A stretch of DNA of 6,520 nt from Methanoregulaceae archaeon (GCA_013331215.1 DUGU01000176.1:588-7107), one strand, 5' to 3'; shown: positions 1-6,335, numbered from the stretch's first letter. Numbers and translations are program-made. Notes: generated from the letters alone by a model not told the origin.

Positions 1-1
1 G

Positions 2-1270
2 ACCATGCGGCCTGCCGACCTCGAGGCGCTCCAGCTCCGTCGGCTGCGCGAGACACTGGAACGGGTCGGGAACGTCCCGTTCTACCGGGAGCTGCTGGCC
101 CGCGAGGGCATCCGCCCCGGCGATATCCGGACGCTCGACGACGTCCGGAAGCTCCCGTTCACGGAGAAGCAGGACCTGCGCGACGGCTACCCGTTCGGGT
201 TCTTCGCCGTGCCCCGCGCCCAGGTGGTCCGGATCCACACGACCTCCGGGACGACGGGCAAGCCGACCGTGGTCGGGTATACCGCGGGCGACCTCGACCA
301 CTGGTCCGACCTGATCGCGCGGAACATGACCATGGTCGGCCTCACGGCCGACGACGTCTTTCAGAACTCGGTCAACTACGGCATGTTCACGGGCGGGCTC
401 GGGTTCCACTACGGTGCCGAGAAGATCGGCATGACCACCGTGCCGGCCGGCACGGGCAACACCAGGCGGCAGATCGAGATGATCGACGACTTCGGCGTGA
501 CCGCGCTCCACTGCACGCCGTCGTACGCGATGCACCTGGCCGAGGTGGCGGAGGAGATGGGCTCGGACCTCCCCTCGCTCAGGGTCGGCATGTTCGGCGC
601 CGAGCCGTGGTCGGACGCGACGCGGGCGGAGCTCCAGGACCGGCTCGGGGTGGCGGCGTTCGACAGTTACGGCCTCTCCGAGCTCTACGGTCCGGGCGTC
701 GCGTTCGAGTGCCAGGAGCAGGACGGCCTGCACATCTGGCACGACAGTTACCTGGTCGAGATCGTCGACCCGGCCACGGGCGAGCCGCTCGGGCCGGGCG
801 AGCGCGGCGAACTCGTCGTGACCCCGCTCGTGAAGGAGGCCATGCCGCTCATCCGGTACCGGACCGGCGACATCACTATGCTCCTCGAGGACGACTGCCC
901 CTGCGGCCGGACCCGGCGTGTCGCCCGGTTCTCCGGGCGCGTCGACGATATGCTGATCATCCGCGGGATCAACGTCTTCCCGAGCCAGATCGAGCACGTG
1001 CTGATGGCCCTGCCCGAGGTCGGCGACCAGTTCATGGTCTACGTCGACCGGGACGAACACCACCTCGACGAGATGACGATCGAGGTCGAGATCAAGCGCC
1101 AGTTCTTCTCGGGGGAGCTCGCCGACCTCGCGCGCCTCCAGGCGAAGATCGTCCGGGCGCTCCGCGACGCCCTCGAGCTCCGGACCCATGTGCGGCTGGT
1201 CGAGCCCGGAAGTCTCCCCCGGTTCGAGGGCAAGGCGCGACGGGTCGTCGACAGGAGGGGATGCCTGTGA
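2..1270 (+). CDS. PaaK-family phenylacetate-CoA ligase (AMP-forming), 5' partial
   Basis: Adenylate-forming ligase of the phenylacetate-CoA ligase family: it activates an aryl acid with ATP to an acyl-adenylate and then a CoA thioester in the cytoplasm. Counting from the ATG at 5, the ATP-binding loop TTSGTTGKP is at residues 79-87, the A5-type DSYGLSELYG at 220-229, YRTGD at 285-289, GRVDDM at 311-316, RGINVFP at 320-326, and the C-terminal catalytic Lys at 410 in RFEGKARR. Cys236, His243, Cys298 and Cys300 could form a metal site (inference). The ATG at 5 aligns with internal Met11 of the downstream paralogue, and the codon before it (ACC) stays open, so about ten N-terminal residues probably lie outside the window. 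It overlaps the next ligase by 4 nt. Methanogen members are often annotated coenzyme F390 synthetase, a homologous adenylating enzyme; sequence alone does not settle the substrate. Confidence 0.9.
   Translation, partial: TMRPADLEALQLRRLRETLERVGNVPFYRELLAREGIRPGDIRTLDDVRKLPFTEKQDLRDGYPFGFFAVPRAQVVRIHTTSGTTGKPTVVGYTAGDLDHWSDLIARNMTMVGLTADDVFQNSVNYGMFTGGLGFHYGAEKIGMTTVPAGTGNTRRQIEMIDDFGVTALHCTPSYAMHLAEVAEEMGSDLPSLRVGMFGAEPWSDATRAELQDRLGVAAFDSYGLSELYGPGVAFECQEQDGLHIWHDSYLVEIVDPATGEPLGPGERGELVVTPLVKEAMPLIRYRTGDITMLLEDDCPCGRTRRVARFSGRVDDMLIIRGINVFPSQIEHVLMALPEVGDQFMVYVDRDEHHLDEMTIEVEIKRQFFSGELADLARLQAKIVRALRDALELRTHVRLVEPGSLPRFEGKARRVVDRRGCL
1254..1258 (+). promoter_or_regulatory. Shine-Dalgarno motif GGAGG deciding the start of the second ligase
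   Basis: GGAGG lies inside the last codons of the first ligase (GAC AGG AGG, Asp-Arg-Arg). It is 8 nt before the GTG at 1267 but only 2 nt before the in-frame ATG at 1261. The next gene junction has the same motif at the same 8-nt spacing, so the GTG is preferred as start. Confidence 0.75.
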
Positions 1271-2568
1271 GCACCTGGAACCCGCGGTTCGAGGGGATGC
1301 CGGCGGCCGAGCTCGACCGACTCCAGTACCGGCTCGCGAAGACCCTCGCCTACCGGCTCTACGCGTTCTCGCCGCTGTACCACGCACGCATGCGCGAAGC
1401 GGACGTCCACCCCGACGACATCCGGTCCCTCGAGGACGTCCGGAAGCTGCCGTTCATGTACAAGCGGGACCTCCGGGACACCTACCCCACCGGGCTCTTC
1501 ACCGTCCCGCGAGAGGAGCTGGTCCGCTATCACGTCTCGTCGGGCACGACGGGCAAGCCGACCGTGGTCGGGTACACGGAGAAGGACATCGAGCTCTGGA
1601 CCGAGTCCCTCGCTCGCGCCTTCACCTCGATCGGCCTCGGGCGCGGCGACGTAATCCAGGTCAGCTACGGGTACGGCCTCTTCACGGGCGGCCTCGGCGC
1701 CCACTACGGGGCCGAGCGGATCGGCGCGACCGTGCTCCCGACCTCGGTCGGGAACACCGAGCGGCAGGTCGAGCTGATGCAGGACCTCGGGGCGACCGCG
1801 ATCGCCTGCACGCCCTCGTACCTGCTCCACATCGGCGAGGTGGCGGAGAGGATGGGGATCAACCTCGGGCGCGACACCGCGCTCCGGACGGGCATCCTCG
1901 GGGCCGAGCCCTGGTCCGAGCAGATGCGGCGGCACATCCAGGAGCGGCTCGGTATCAGAGCCTACGACATCTACGGCACGAGCGAGCTCTCGGGGCCCAT
2001 GTTCACCGAGTGCGCCGAGCAGCGCGGGATCCACATCTGGCGCGACCTCGCGTACATCGAGGTGATCGACCCCGAGAGCGGCGAGTCGCTCGGCCCGGGC
2101 GAGCGCGGCGAGCTCGTGATCACCATGCTCCAGAAGGAGGCACTCCCCATGTGCCGGTACCGGATCGGGGACGTCACCTCGATCATCGACGAGGACTGCG
2201 CCTGCGGCCGGGCCCACCCGCGGATCGAGCGGATCACGGGCCGGGTCGACGACATGCTGATCATCCGCGGGATCAACGTCTTCCCGAGCCAGATCGAGCA
2301 CGCCCTCCTCGAGGTCCCCGAGGTGGGCGAGCACTTCCAGATCGTGGTCGACCGGAAGGGCGCGCTCGACGAGATGCTCGTCCGGGTCGAGGTCCGGAAG
2401 GAGGCCTTCTCGGATAAGATCGCGGACCTCATGCAGATCCAGCGCGGGGTCGCGCACAAGCTCAGAAATTCCCTGAACGTCGCGGTCGACGTCGAGCTCG
2501 TCGAGCCCGGCTCGCTCCCGCGGTTCGAGGGCAAAGCAAAGAGGGTCATCGACAGGAGGGTGCTCTGA
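1267..2568 (+). CDS. PaaK-family phenylacetate-CoA ligase (AMP-forming), second paralogue
   Basis: Complete 433-residue aryl-CoA ligase, the usual family length, and a close paralogue of the upstream gene. Motifs: SSGTTGKP at residues 91-98, YDIYGTSELSGP at 233-244, YRIGD at 298-302 (Ile where the common motif and the paralogue have Thr), the DEDCACGR cysteine pair at 308-315, GRVDDM at 325-330, RGINVFP at 334-340, and catalytic Lys423 in RFEGKAKR. The GTG start at 1267 overlaps the upstream TGA (GTGA) and has GGAGG 8 nt before it. An ATG at 1261 would add only two residues but sits too close to that motif. The reading frame stays open far upstream, but that extension is a shadow of the first ligase. 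The stop overlaps the next gene's ATG (TGATG). Differences in the motif flanks suggest a different acid substrate. F390 synthetase is an alternative role for one of the pair. Confidence 0.92.
   Translation: MSTWNPRFEGMPAAELDRLQYRLAKTLAYRLYAFSPLYHARMREADVHPDDIRSLEDVRKLPFMYKRDLRDTYPTGLFTVPREELVRYHVSSGTTGKPTVVGYTEKDIELWTESLARAFTSIGLGRGDVIQVSYGYGLFTGGLGAHYGAERIGATVLPTSVGNTERQVELMQDLGATAIACTPSYLLHIGEVAERMGINLGRDTALRTGILGAEPWSEQMRRHIQERLGIRAYDIYGTSELSGPMFTECAEQRGIHIWRDLAYIEVIDPESGESLGPGERGELVITMLQKEALPMCRYRIGDVTSIIDEDCACGRAHPRIERITGRVDDMLIIRGINVFPSQIEHALLEVPEVGEHFQIVVDRKGALDEMLVRVEVRKEAFSDKIADLMQIQRGVAHKLRNSLNVAVDVELVEPGSLPRFEGKAKRVIDRRVL
2555..2559 (+). promoter_or_regulatory. Shine-Dalgarno motif GGAGG for the ACT-domain gene
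   Basis: GGAGG sits 8 nt before the ATG at 2568, inside the Asp-Arg-Arg codons that end the second ligase. The layout copies the junction between the two ligases and supports translational coupling. Confidence 0.75.
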
Positions 2569-3002
2569 TGGCAGCAAACGAGTATATCATCCGGCAGATC
2601 TCGGTCTTCTCCGAGAACCGGCCCGGCCGGCTGGCCGCGATCGCGCACGCGCTCGAGGAGGAGCGCGTCAACATCTTCGCGTTCTCGATCGCCGAGGCGA
2701 GCGGGTTCGGCGTGGTCCGGGCGCTCGTCGACCACCCCGCCCGTGCGCACGAGCGCCTGACGAAGGACGGGTTCAACGTCGCGTTCACGGACGTGATCGC
2801 GGTCCGGATGCGCGACGAGCCCGGCGGGCTGTACGAGGTCGCGCGCCTGCTCGGCGAGGCAGGGATCAACATCGAGTACAGCTACGCCTACAGCGGGCCT
2901 GACGGGGCCGTGCTGATCCTCCGCGTGGACCGGCCCGAGGCCGCGATCGCCGCGATCACGGCCGCGGGCAAGGAGCTGATCCCGTCATCGGCCTTCGCCT
3001 GA
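2568..3002 (+). CDS. Tandem ACT-domain protein, probable amino-acid-binding regulator
   Basis: A 144-residue protein consisting of two ACT domains, roughly residues 8-66 and 75-140. Each begins with a beta strand followed by a Pro-Gly turn typical of ACT ligand sites: SENRPGRLAAIAHAL (15-29) and RDEPGGLYEVARLLGEAGI (82-100). Each continues into the helix and second strand (VNIFAFSI and INIEYSYAY). There is no catalytic domain, signal peptide or DNA-binding helix, so it resembles the stand-alone double-ACT proteins that bind amino acids. Its start overlaps the ligase stop by 1 nt, so the two should be translated together. Established knowledge: in methanogens such genes are found near PaaK-like ligases and indolepyruvate:ferredoxin oxidoreductase genes. 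Inference: it senses an aromatic amino acid and tunes the ligases. The ligand is not identifiable from sequence. Confidence 0.88.
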   Translation: MAANEYIIRQISVFSENRPGRLAAIAHALEEERVNIFAFSIAEASGFGVVRALVDHPARAHERLTKDGFNVAFTDVIAVRMRDEPGGLYEVARLLGEAGINIEYSYAYSGPDGAVLILRVDRPEAAIAAITAAGKELIPSSAFA

Positions 3003-4292
3003 ACCGCGCCTTTTTTCCCACTTGAGGAGCTCCGAGACCGCCGCGAGCGTTGAGCCGCGGCGGATCTCCTCGCGGACCCGCTCCTCGGTCTCCCGCACCA
3101 TGACGGCCCGCCGAGCGACCTCGTACGCGCGCTCGCGCGGGACCACGACCACGCCGCTCTCGTCGCCGACGATCCAGTCGCCGGGCCGAACCGCCTGCCC
3201 CGCGCACCGGATCTCGGCGTTGATCTCGCCGAAGCCCTTCGGCTCGCCCGCGTTCGGGCAGGTGCCGCGGCAGAAGACCGGGACGTGCATGCGCCGGATG
3301 TCGTCCACGTCGCGGGCCGCGCCGTCGATCACGACGCCGGCAACCCCGCGGTTCTGCGCCGAAAGGGTCGCGAGCTCGCCCCACGGCGAGACGTGCGTGC
3401 CGCCGTCGTTGTTGATCACGAGCACGTCCCCGGGCCGTGCGACATCGATCGCCTCGACCGGTTTCGCCCAGTCGCCGGCAAACGTCTGGACCGTCACGGC
3501 CGGCCCGGCCATCCGCAGGCCCGGCGAGAGCGCGACCACGCCGATCATCGCCCCCTTCCGGTGCATCGCGTCGGTCACGTTCGGCGCCGAGACCGTGGCG
3601 AAGAGCTCCCGGATCTCTTCGTCGGCCGACCGGGTCTTGCGCACGGGACGTTCGCCGGACGCGAGCGCGGCCTTCACCCGCCGGGTCTCCGCGGCCGGGT
3701 CGGCCGAGCGGACGATCGCGCCGCCGACGATCACGACCGCGGCCCCGTGCGCGGCGGCCTCCGCGGCCGTCCCGGCGTCGAGCCCGCCCGCGACTGCGAG
3801 CGGGAGCGCGACCGTCTCCGCCAGCGCCTCGACGAGTTCGATCGAGGACCGGCCCATCATCTGCTGGTCGATCCCGACGTGGCAGTTCAGGATGTCCACG
3901 CCGAGCTCCGCGAGCCGTTTCGCTCGCGTCACCGGGTCCGCGACGCAGATCAGGTCGGCCATGATCCGGACGCCGTAGAGCCGGGCCGCACGGACCGCCT
4001 CGCCGATCACGGCGTCGTCGGCGTCGGCCAGCACGCAGACGACCGTCGCGCCGGCCTTCGCGGCCATCTCGACCTCGAGCGTCCCCGTGTCCGCGACCTT
4101 CATGTCCGCGACGATCTCGCGGTCGGGGAACCGCTCGGCGAGCGCCCGGACCGCGGCCATCCCCTCGCTCTTGATCAGGGGCGTGCCCGCCTCGATCCAG
4201 TCGGCGCCCCCAGCGACCGCCTCCTCGGCGATCGCGAGCGCGCGGGGCAGTTCGAGCAGGTCGAGCGCGACCTGGAGGACCGGCGTACTCAT
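2985..4292 (-). CDS. Bifunctional hexulose-6-phosphate synthase / RraA-like fusion
   Basis: A 435-residue two-domain protein. Residues 1-210 are a hexulose-6-phosphate synthase of the OMP decarboxylase superfamily: LQVALD at 6-11, IEAGTPLIK at 33-41, the active-site DMKVAD at 63-68, NCHVGID at 136-142, and phosphate-binding AVAGG (166-170) and IVGGAIV (188-194). Residues about 222-420 are an RraA/class II aldolase-like domain with GDVLVINNDGG at 288-298, GELATLSAQNRG at 305-316 and DGAARD at 323-328. HPS condenses ribulose 5-phosphate with formaldehyde; in archaea lacking transketolase routes, the reverse reaction makes pentose phosphate and the formaldehyde is trapped by Fae. The RraA part has no proven role here; RNase E regulation is unlikely in an archaeon. 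The ATG at 4292 is chosen because the HPS fold begins there and a TATA box lies about 54 nt upstream; the 65-codon open extension has no family match. Confidence 0.92.
   Translation of the reverse strand: MSTPVLQVALDLLELPRALAIAEEAVAGGADWIEAGTPLIKSEGMAAVRALAERFPDREIVADMKVADTGTLEVEMAAKAGATVVCVLADADDAVIGEAVRAARLYGVRIMADLICVADPVTRAKRLAELGVDILNCHVGIDQQMMGRSSIELVEALAETVALPLAVAGGLDAGTAAEAAAHGAAVVIVGGAIVRSADPAAETRRVKAALASGERPVRKTRSADEEIRELFATVSAPNVTDAMHRKGAMIGVVALSPGLRMAGPAVTVQTFAGDWAKPVEAIDVARPGDVLVINNDGGTHVSPWGELATLSAQNRGVAGVVIDGAARDVDDIRRMHVPVFCRGTCPNAGEPKGFGEINAEIRCAGQAVRPGDWIVGDESGVVVVPRERAYEVARRAVMVRETEERVREEIRRGSTLAAVSELLKWEKRRGSGEGR
3011..3016 (+). terminator. T-run terminator of the ligase-ACT operon
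   Basis: Six Ts begin 9 nt after the ACT gene stop, matching the oligo-T terminators of archaea, with no obvious hairpin before them. The run lies inside the 3' end of the opposing HPS-RraA gene, where it reads as a Glu-Lys codon pair. Confidence 0.5.
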
Positions 4293-4340
4293 AACGGTAG
4301 GGATGCGCACCCGGCTCCGATTAAGATTTCTCAATTCCGC

Positions 4341-4350
4341 CCTATAAACC
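4341..4350 (-). promoter_or_regulatory. TATA box of the HPS-RraA gene
   Basis: On the minus strand this reads GGTTTATAGG, a reasonable archaeal TATA box. A start about 26 nt downstream would fall near 4320, giving a leader of roughly 28 nt before the ATG at 4292. No strong Shine-Dalgarno motif is visible in that leader. Confidence 0.5.
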
Positions 4351-4371
4351 GCTAGACATCGCCTCCCGGAG

Positions 4372-4384
4372 CGGCGTTGCGCCG
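4372..4384. repeat. Short inverted repeat in the divergent intergenic region
   Basis: CGGCG-TTG-CGCCG, a perfect 5-bp stem with a 3-nt loop, between the two divergent promoters. It is GC-rich and short, so chance is a fair explanation. Apart from it and the two TATA boxes, 4293-4533 shows no convincing gene. Confidence 0.3.
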
Positions 4385-4502
4385 GGCGAACCGTCGCAGA
4401 CCGCACGATGAGATCTTCGGATCCCCGGTGCTCCGACGGCGCCATTTGCCACGACATCACGGCCGGAGGATGAAAAATCTCGAGCAATCATCTAAGAAGC
4501 AT

Positions 4503-4511
4503 GTTTAAATA
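4503..4511 (+). promoter_or_regulatory. TATA box of the fasciclin gene (leaderless spacing)
   Basis: GTTTAAATA is a strong AT-rich box in a GC-rich background. Its centre is about 27 nt before the ATG at 4534, so transcription should start at or within a few bases of the start codon. The only purine-rich motif (AAGGGG, 4527-4532) is too close to the ATG to act as a ribosome binding site. Confidence 0.65.
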
Positions 4512-4520
4512 GGATATCCT
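4511..4520. promoter_or_regulatory. 10-bp palindrome between TATA box and start, possible operator
   Basis: AGGATATCCT is a perfect palindrome directly after the TATA box, about 14-23 nt before the ATG. A repressor bound here would block initiation. Only the symmetry and position support this. Confidence 0.3.
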
Positions 4521-4533
4521 GTCAATAAGGGGC

Positions 4534-5193
4534 ATGCACCCGAGAATACTGGTCGCTGTCCTGCTCATGTTCGCCCTGTGCGGCGTATCGCTTGCAGGCG
4601 CGGCTCAAACCACGACCGTCACGGCGGGCAATCAGACGATCGTCCAGACGGTCCAGGCCAACCCGAACCTGTCGACACTGATGACGACGTTGCAGGCGGC
4701 CGGGCTCGTCGAGACACTGAGCGGTTCCGGGCCGTTCACGGTCTTCGCACCGACGAATGACGCGTTCAAGGCATTACCTCCCGGCACGCTGGACGCGCTG
4801 CTCGGCAACCGGACAGGGCTCAGCAATGTCCTGGCCTATCACGTCGTCGAAGGAAGCCTCCTGGCCACCCAGGTAGCCTCCAGGCCATCTCTGCCGACCG
4901 TGCAGGGCCAGCCGCTCGCGGTAACCGTTCTGTCAGGAGGCGTCGTCCGCGTCGACGGGGCGAACATCGTCCAGACCGACATCCGGGCGAGCAACGGGGT
5001 GATCCATGTGATCGACGCGGTGATGATCCCGCCTGCTGGCACTCCGGCGCCCACGCTGTCGCTCACTCCGGCCATCACCGCGACAGCCACCCCCACGCCC
5101 ACCCCGACGGCGGCCGGTTTCGACGCCGTGCTGGTCTCGGCGTGTGCCCTCGCCGGGATCGCTCTCCTGGTCGGCGTGCGCCGACGACTGTAG
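4534..5193 (+). CDS. Secreted, membrane-anchored fasciclin (FAS1) domain protein
   Basis: A 219-residue surface protein. Residues 1-24 form a signal peptide ending LAGAA, with likely cleavage before Gln25. One FAS1 domain spans about 35-166, with the H1 motif FTVFAPTNDAF (68-78), the central YHVVEG (102-107) and the H2 motif GVIHVIDAVMIP (155-166). A Thr/Pro-rich linker at 167-194, a membrane segment at about 196-214 and the terminal Arg-Arg-Arg-Leu follow. NQT, NLS and NRT sequons at 33, 45 and 92 could be N-glycosylated. FAS1 domains mediate adhesion and protein interaction at the cell surface. The tail, with AGF just before the helix and then basic residues, resembles archaeal sorting tails of the PGF-CTERM type without the exact tripeptide, so archaeosortase processing is possible but unproven. 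It has its own TATA box and T-run terminator, so it is probably monocistronic. Confidence 0.93.
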   Translation: MHPRILVAVLLMFALCGVSLAGAAQTTTVTAGNQTIVQTVQANPNLSTLMTTLQAAGLVETLSGSGPFTVFAPTNDAFKALPPGTLDALLGNRTGLSNVLAYHVVEGSLLATQVASRPSLPTVQGQPLAVTVLSGGVVRVDGANIVQTDIRASNGVIHVIDAVMIPPAGTPAPTLSLTPAITATATPTPTPTAAGFDAVLVSACALAGIALLVGVRRRL

Positions 5194-5204
5194 CCCCCCT
5201 TTTT
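5194..5204 (+). terminator. C6T5 terminator after the fasciclin gene
   Basis: Six Cs and five Ts follow the TAG stop directly. Oligo-T tracts like this end transcription in archaea. No strong hairpin precedes it. Confidence 0.5.
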
Positions 5205-5229
5205 CTCCGAGGAGCGTCGGCGCGGCCAG

Positions 5230-5244
5230 TCGAGCACGGCTCGA
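5230..5244. repeat. Inverted repeat TCGAGC-ACG-GCTCGA
   Basis: A perfect 6-bp stem with a 3-nt loop in the 155-nt gap between the fasciclin and TerC genes, about 25 nt after the T-run. It could be a backup terminator or processing hairpin, or part of the structured region before the TerC promoter. Confidence 0.4.
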
Positions 5245-5246
5245 AG

Positions 5247-5310
5247 TTCGGCAGGCCCATCCACTAGGGCGCCCGCAGACCCCGATCGGGGTCGCGCTCC
5301 CGCTGCCGAA
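5247..5310. repeat. Nested inverted repeat upstream of the TerC promoter, possible operator
   Basis: Outer 8-bp arms TTCGGCAG (5247-5254) and CTGCCGAA (5303-5310) enclose a perfect 16-bp palindrome, GACCCCGATCGGGGTC, at 5278-5293. The element ends directly before the TATA box, so it lies upstream of the predicted transcript and is better read as a DNA site than as an RNA leader. A dimeric metal- or stress-responsive regulator is an inference. Confidence 0.45.
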
Positions 5311-5320
5311 GCATTAAAGG
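5311..5320 (+). promoter_or_regulatory. TATA box of the TerC/DUF475 gene
   Basis: GCATTAAAGG, centred about 34 nt before the ATG at 5349. Initiation about 26 nt downstream would be near 5341, leaving a leader of about 8 nt. AAGGG at 5340-5344 is the only weak ribosome-binding candidate, 4 nt before the ATG. Confidence 0.5.
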
Positions 5321-5348
5321 GTCGCCTCGGCAAGTCAGTAAGGGAAAA

Positions 5349-6335
5349 ATGGACCTCCTCTCCATCCTGCTGATCGTTGCCGGCCTCGTCCTCTTCGAGA
5401 CGATCAGCAGCATCGACAACGCGATCATCAACGCGGAGGTCCTTTCGACGATGTCGCAGAAGGCGCGCCGGTGGTTCCTGGTCTACGGCCTCTTCGTCGC
5501 CGTCTTCGTGGTCCGCGGCGTCCTGCCCTGGCTGATCGTCTGGATCGCGACGCCCGAGCTCGGACCGGTCGGCGCCCTCACCGCGACCTTCTCGAACGAC
5601 CCTCGCGTCCTCGAGGCGATCGAGCGCTCGGCGCCGATCCTTCTCTCGGGCGGTGGCACGTTCCTCATCTTCCTCTTCCTCCACTGGCTCTTCGTCGAGC
5701 CCAAGTACTTCGGCCTCCGGGGCGAGCGGTTCATCCTCCGCAAGGGGGTCTGGTTCTACGCCGTGGCCTCGGTCATGCTCCTCGCGATCGTCTGGCTCAC
5801 GATGAGCCGGGACCCCCTGATGGCCTTCAGCGCGGTTGTCGGCTCGACCGCGTTCTTCATCGTCTCCGGCTTCCGGATGAACGCCGAGTCGGCCGAGAAG
5901 CGCCTGACGACCAGGCCCATGTCGGACTGGTCCAAGATCTTCTACCTCGAGATCATCGACGCGACCTTCTCGATCGACGGCGTGATCGGCGCGTTCGCGT
6001 TCACGCTCTCGGTCCCGCTGATCCTGATCGGGAACGGGATCGGCGCGTTCGTGGTCCGGGAGGTGACGATCCGGCACGTGGACCAGGTCCGGAAGTACCC
6101 GTTCCTGAAGAACGGAGCCATGTATTCGATCGCGGTCCTCGGCGTGATCATGCTGCTCGACAGTTTCGGCATCGCCATCCCGGTCTGGGTCTCGCCCGTG
6201 ATCACGTTCGGCATCGTCGGATTTTTCCTTTTCAAGTCGATCAGGTTCAACGGCCCTGCCGAGATGGGCGATCCCGCCGCGGCCCTGCCGGACCCGTTCT
6301 CGCTGGACGGAGAGGAGCCCCCGGGAAACGATTAG
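5349..6335 (+). CDS. TerC-superfamily (DUF475) integral membrane protein
   Basis: A 328-residue polytopic membrane protein with about seven or eight hydrophobic segments: roughly 5-22, 44-66, 97-115, 135-152, 157-175, 212-237, 256-275 and 278-297. Two related acidic motifs mark the internally duplicated TerC fold: FETISSIDNAIINAE (16-30) and LEIIDATFSIDGVIGAF (200-216). The Glu and Asp residues (E17, D23, E201, D204, D210) sit in membrane segments and are likely metal ligands. Charged loops (ESAEKRLTTRP at 180-190) separate the halves, and the tail from about 301 is acidic and Pro-rich. Known TerC relatives include manganese exporters and tellurite-resistance proteins; the DUF475 branch itself is poorly characterised, so metal export is inferred. 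It has its own TATA box with a long inverted repeat just upstream, and no partner gene in an operon. The start is supported by promoter spacing and by the first membrane segment beginning at once. Confidence 0.9.
   Translation: MDLLSILLIVAGLVLFETISSIDNAIINAEVLSTMSQKARRWFLVYGLFVAVFVVRGVLPWLIVWIATPELGPVGALTATFSNDPRVLEAIERSAPILLSGGGTFLIFLFLHWLFVEPKYFGLRGERFILRKGVWFYAVASVMLLAIVWLTMSRDPLMAFSAVVGSTAFFIVSGFRMNAESAEKRLTTRPMSDWSKIFYLEIIDATFSIDGVIGAFAFTLSVPLILIGNGIGAFVVREVTIRHVDQVRKYPFLKNGAMYSIAVLGVIMLLDSFGIAIPVWVSPVITFGIVGFFLFKSIRFNGPAEMGDPAAALPDPFSLDGEEPPGND

Noticed and set aside
607..1266. Upstream in-frame extension of the second ligase
   Set aside because: It reads the first ligase out of frame; the family length and GGAGG spacing support the GTG at 1267.
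1039..2577. Long minus-strand open frame (512 codons) opposite the ligases
   Set aside because: It mirrors the codon bias of the GC-rich ligase gene, has low-complexity Asp/Glu/Arg/Leu-rich translation and no recognisable domain.
3285..4355. Plus-strand open frame opposite the HPS-RraA gene
   Set aside because: Arg/Asp-rich shadow with no domain; the minus strand encodes two clear enzyme folds over the same bases.
4408..4473. Small plus-strand ORF of 21 codons in the divergent intergenic region
   Set aside because: No ribosome binding site or TATA box at suitable distance and no recognisable features.
4293..4487. 65-residue N-terminal extension of the HPS-RraA protein
   Set aside because: It crosses the probable TATA box, has no family similarity, and the HPS fold starts at the ATG at 4292.
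5221..5300. Possible tRNA-like or integration-site remnant suggested by GTTCGGCAGG and hairpins
   Set aside because: No cloverleaf, no proper T-loop or acceptor pairing, and no integrase or direct repeats nearby.
5205..5348. Manganese (yybP-ykoY-like) riboswitch before the TerC gene
   Set aside because: The inverted repeats lie upstream of the TATA box and the predicted leader is only about 8 nt, so an RNA aptamer would not be in the transcript.
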